Positions 63,776 to 64,000 of a stretch of DNA of 64,000 nucleotides are shown piece by piece. Within the stretch, counting starts at the first letter, position 1; the number at the start of each line of letters is the position of its first letter. The position numbers and the translations under genes were made by a program. The notes under the pieces were generated by a model that saw only the letters and a list, made by a program, of their open reading frames with translations, ran no database searches and was not told the origin of the DNA. This stretch comes from Manis javanica (Eukaryota > Chordata > Mammalia > Pholidota > Manidae). Where the stretch lies: NCBI RefSeq assembly GCF_040802235.1, contig NC_133157.1, positions 31,947,501 through 32,011,500 on the forward strand, written 5' to 3'.

Positions 63776-64000
63776 TGGTACTCTTTAAAAGTATTTTTAA
63801 GATTCAGTAGGCTTCCATAAAAGCAGTTAGTCCTGAAAGAAGAGTAAGATAAAACCTAATGAAATCGAATGAACAGCTTTAAAGGGAAAAAAAAGAAAAA
63901 AAGATGGAGTGAGCTATCACTAAAAACCACAGCTCAGACCTTATGCTGGGACTGGGGTCACCACGAAACCAAGATAGTCCCTCCATTCAGGGGTCTTACA

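Larger units (their letters stand above)
60084..64000 (-). other. NANS intron 1, 3' part
   Basis: MIR at about 60380-60500 (tcctgtctctgaactcagtt). Two LTR-like stretches (about 61290-61660 and 62240-62675). MIR at about 63585-63775. NANS exon 1, expected to encode MPLEL-type start, is not found up to 64000. Confidence 0.6.

Overview
This is 64 kb of mammalian nuclear DNA, from a placental mammal. It has long introns with GT-AG splice sites, CpG-island promoters, L1/L2/MIR/MaLR repeats, and three genes whose products are nearly collinear with human CORO2A, TRIM14 and NANS. In human these genes are neighbours on 9q22; here the block reads in the opposite orientation. Lineage-specific SINEs (Alu, B1, carnivore CAN, ruminant BovA/Bov-tA, equine ERE) were not seen. 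The youngest L1 3' ends resemble those I associate with pangolins (Manis), so a pangolin is my best guess at species, at moderate confidence and from memory of repeat text only.

Layout. Positions 1-15,090: the last ten coding exons of CORO2A (+ strand; the first ~67 codons lie upstream of the window) and a ~2.8 kb 3' UTR. Positions ~15,770-16,260: CpG-island promoter and exon 1 of TRIM14. TRIM14 (+) then runs through six coding exons to a stop at 39,185, with a probable 3' UTR to ~42,330. Positions 42,340-45,050: spacer between convergent genes. Positions 45,067-60,083: exons 6 to 2 of NANS (- strand). Its first exon (~44 codons) lies beyond position 64,000, so the window ends inside NANS intron 1. 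Spliced, the three frames are open: CORO2A 458 codons in the window (525 expected in total), TRIM14 445 codons, NANS 315 codons (359 expected in total).

The genes do not form a pathway. CORO2A is an actin-linked WD-repeat protein tied to NCoR corepressor turnover, TRIM14 is a RING-less innate-immune adaptor, and NANS makes sialic acid 9-phosphate. What is unusual lies in the introns. A 120-bp antisense piece of an RPS3A retropseudogene is inserted 1.3 kb from its apparent template and is flanked by a perfect 14-bp duplication. A U6 snRNA retrocopy sits inside the target-site duplication of an L1. A MaLR LTR begins at intron position +8 of CORO2A. TRIM14 has a GC-AG intron and a NAGNAG acceptor. 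The NANS poly(A) hexamer starts at the base after the stop codon. I saw no CRISPR array, no operon and no wholly new gene system; the window is ordinary vertebrate sequence with some informative retroposition scars.
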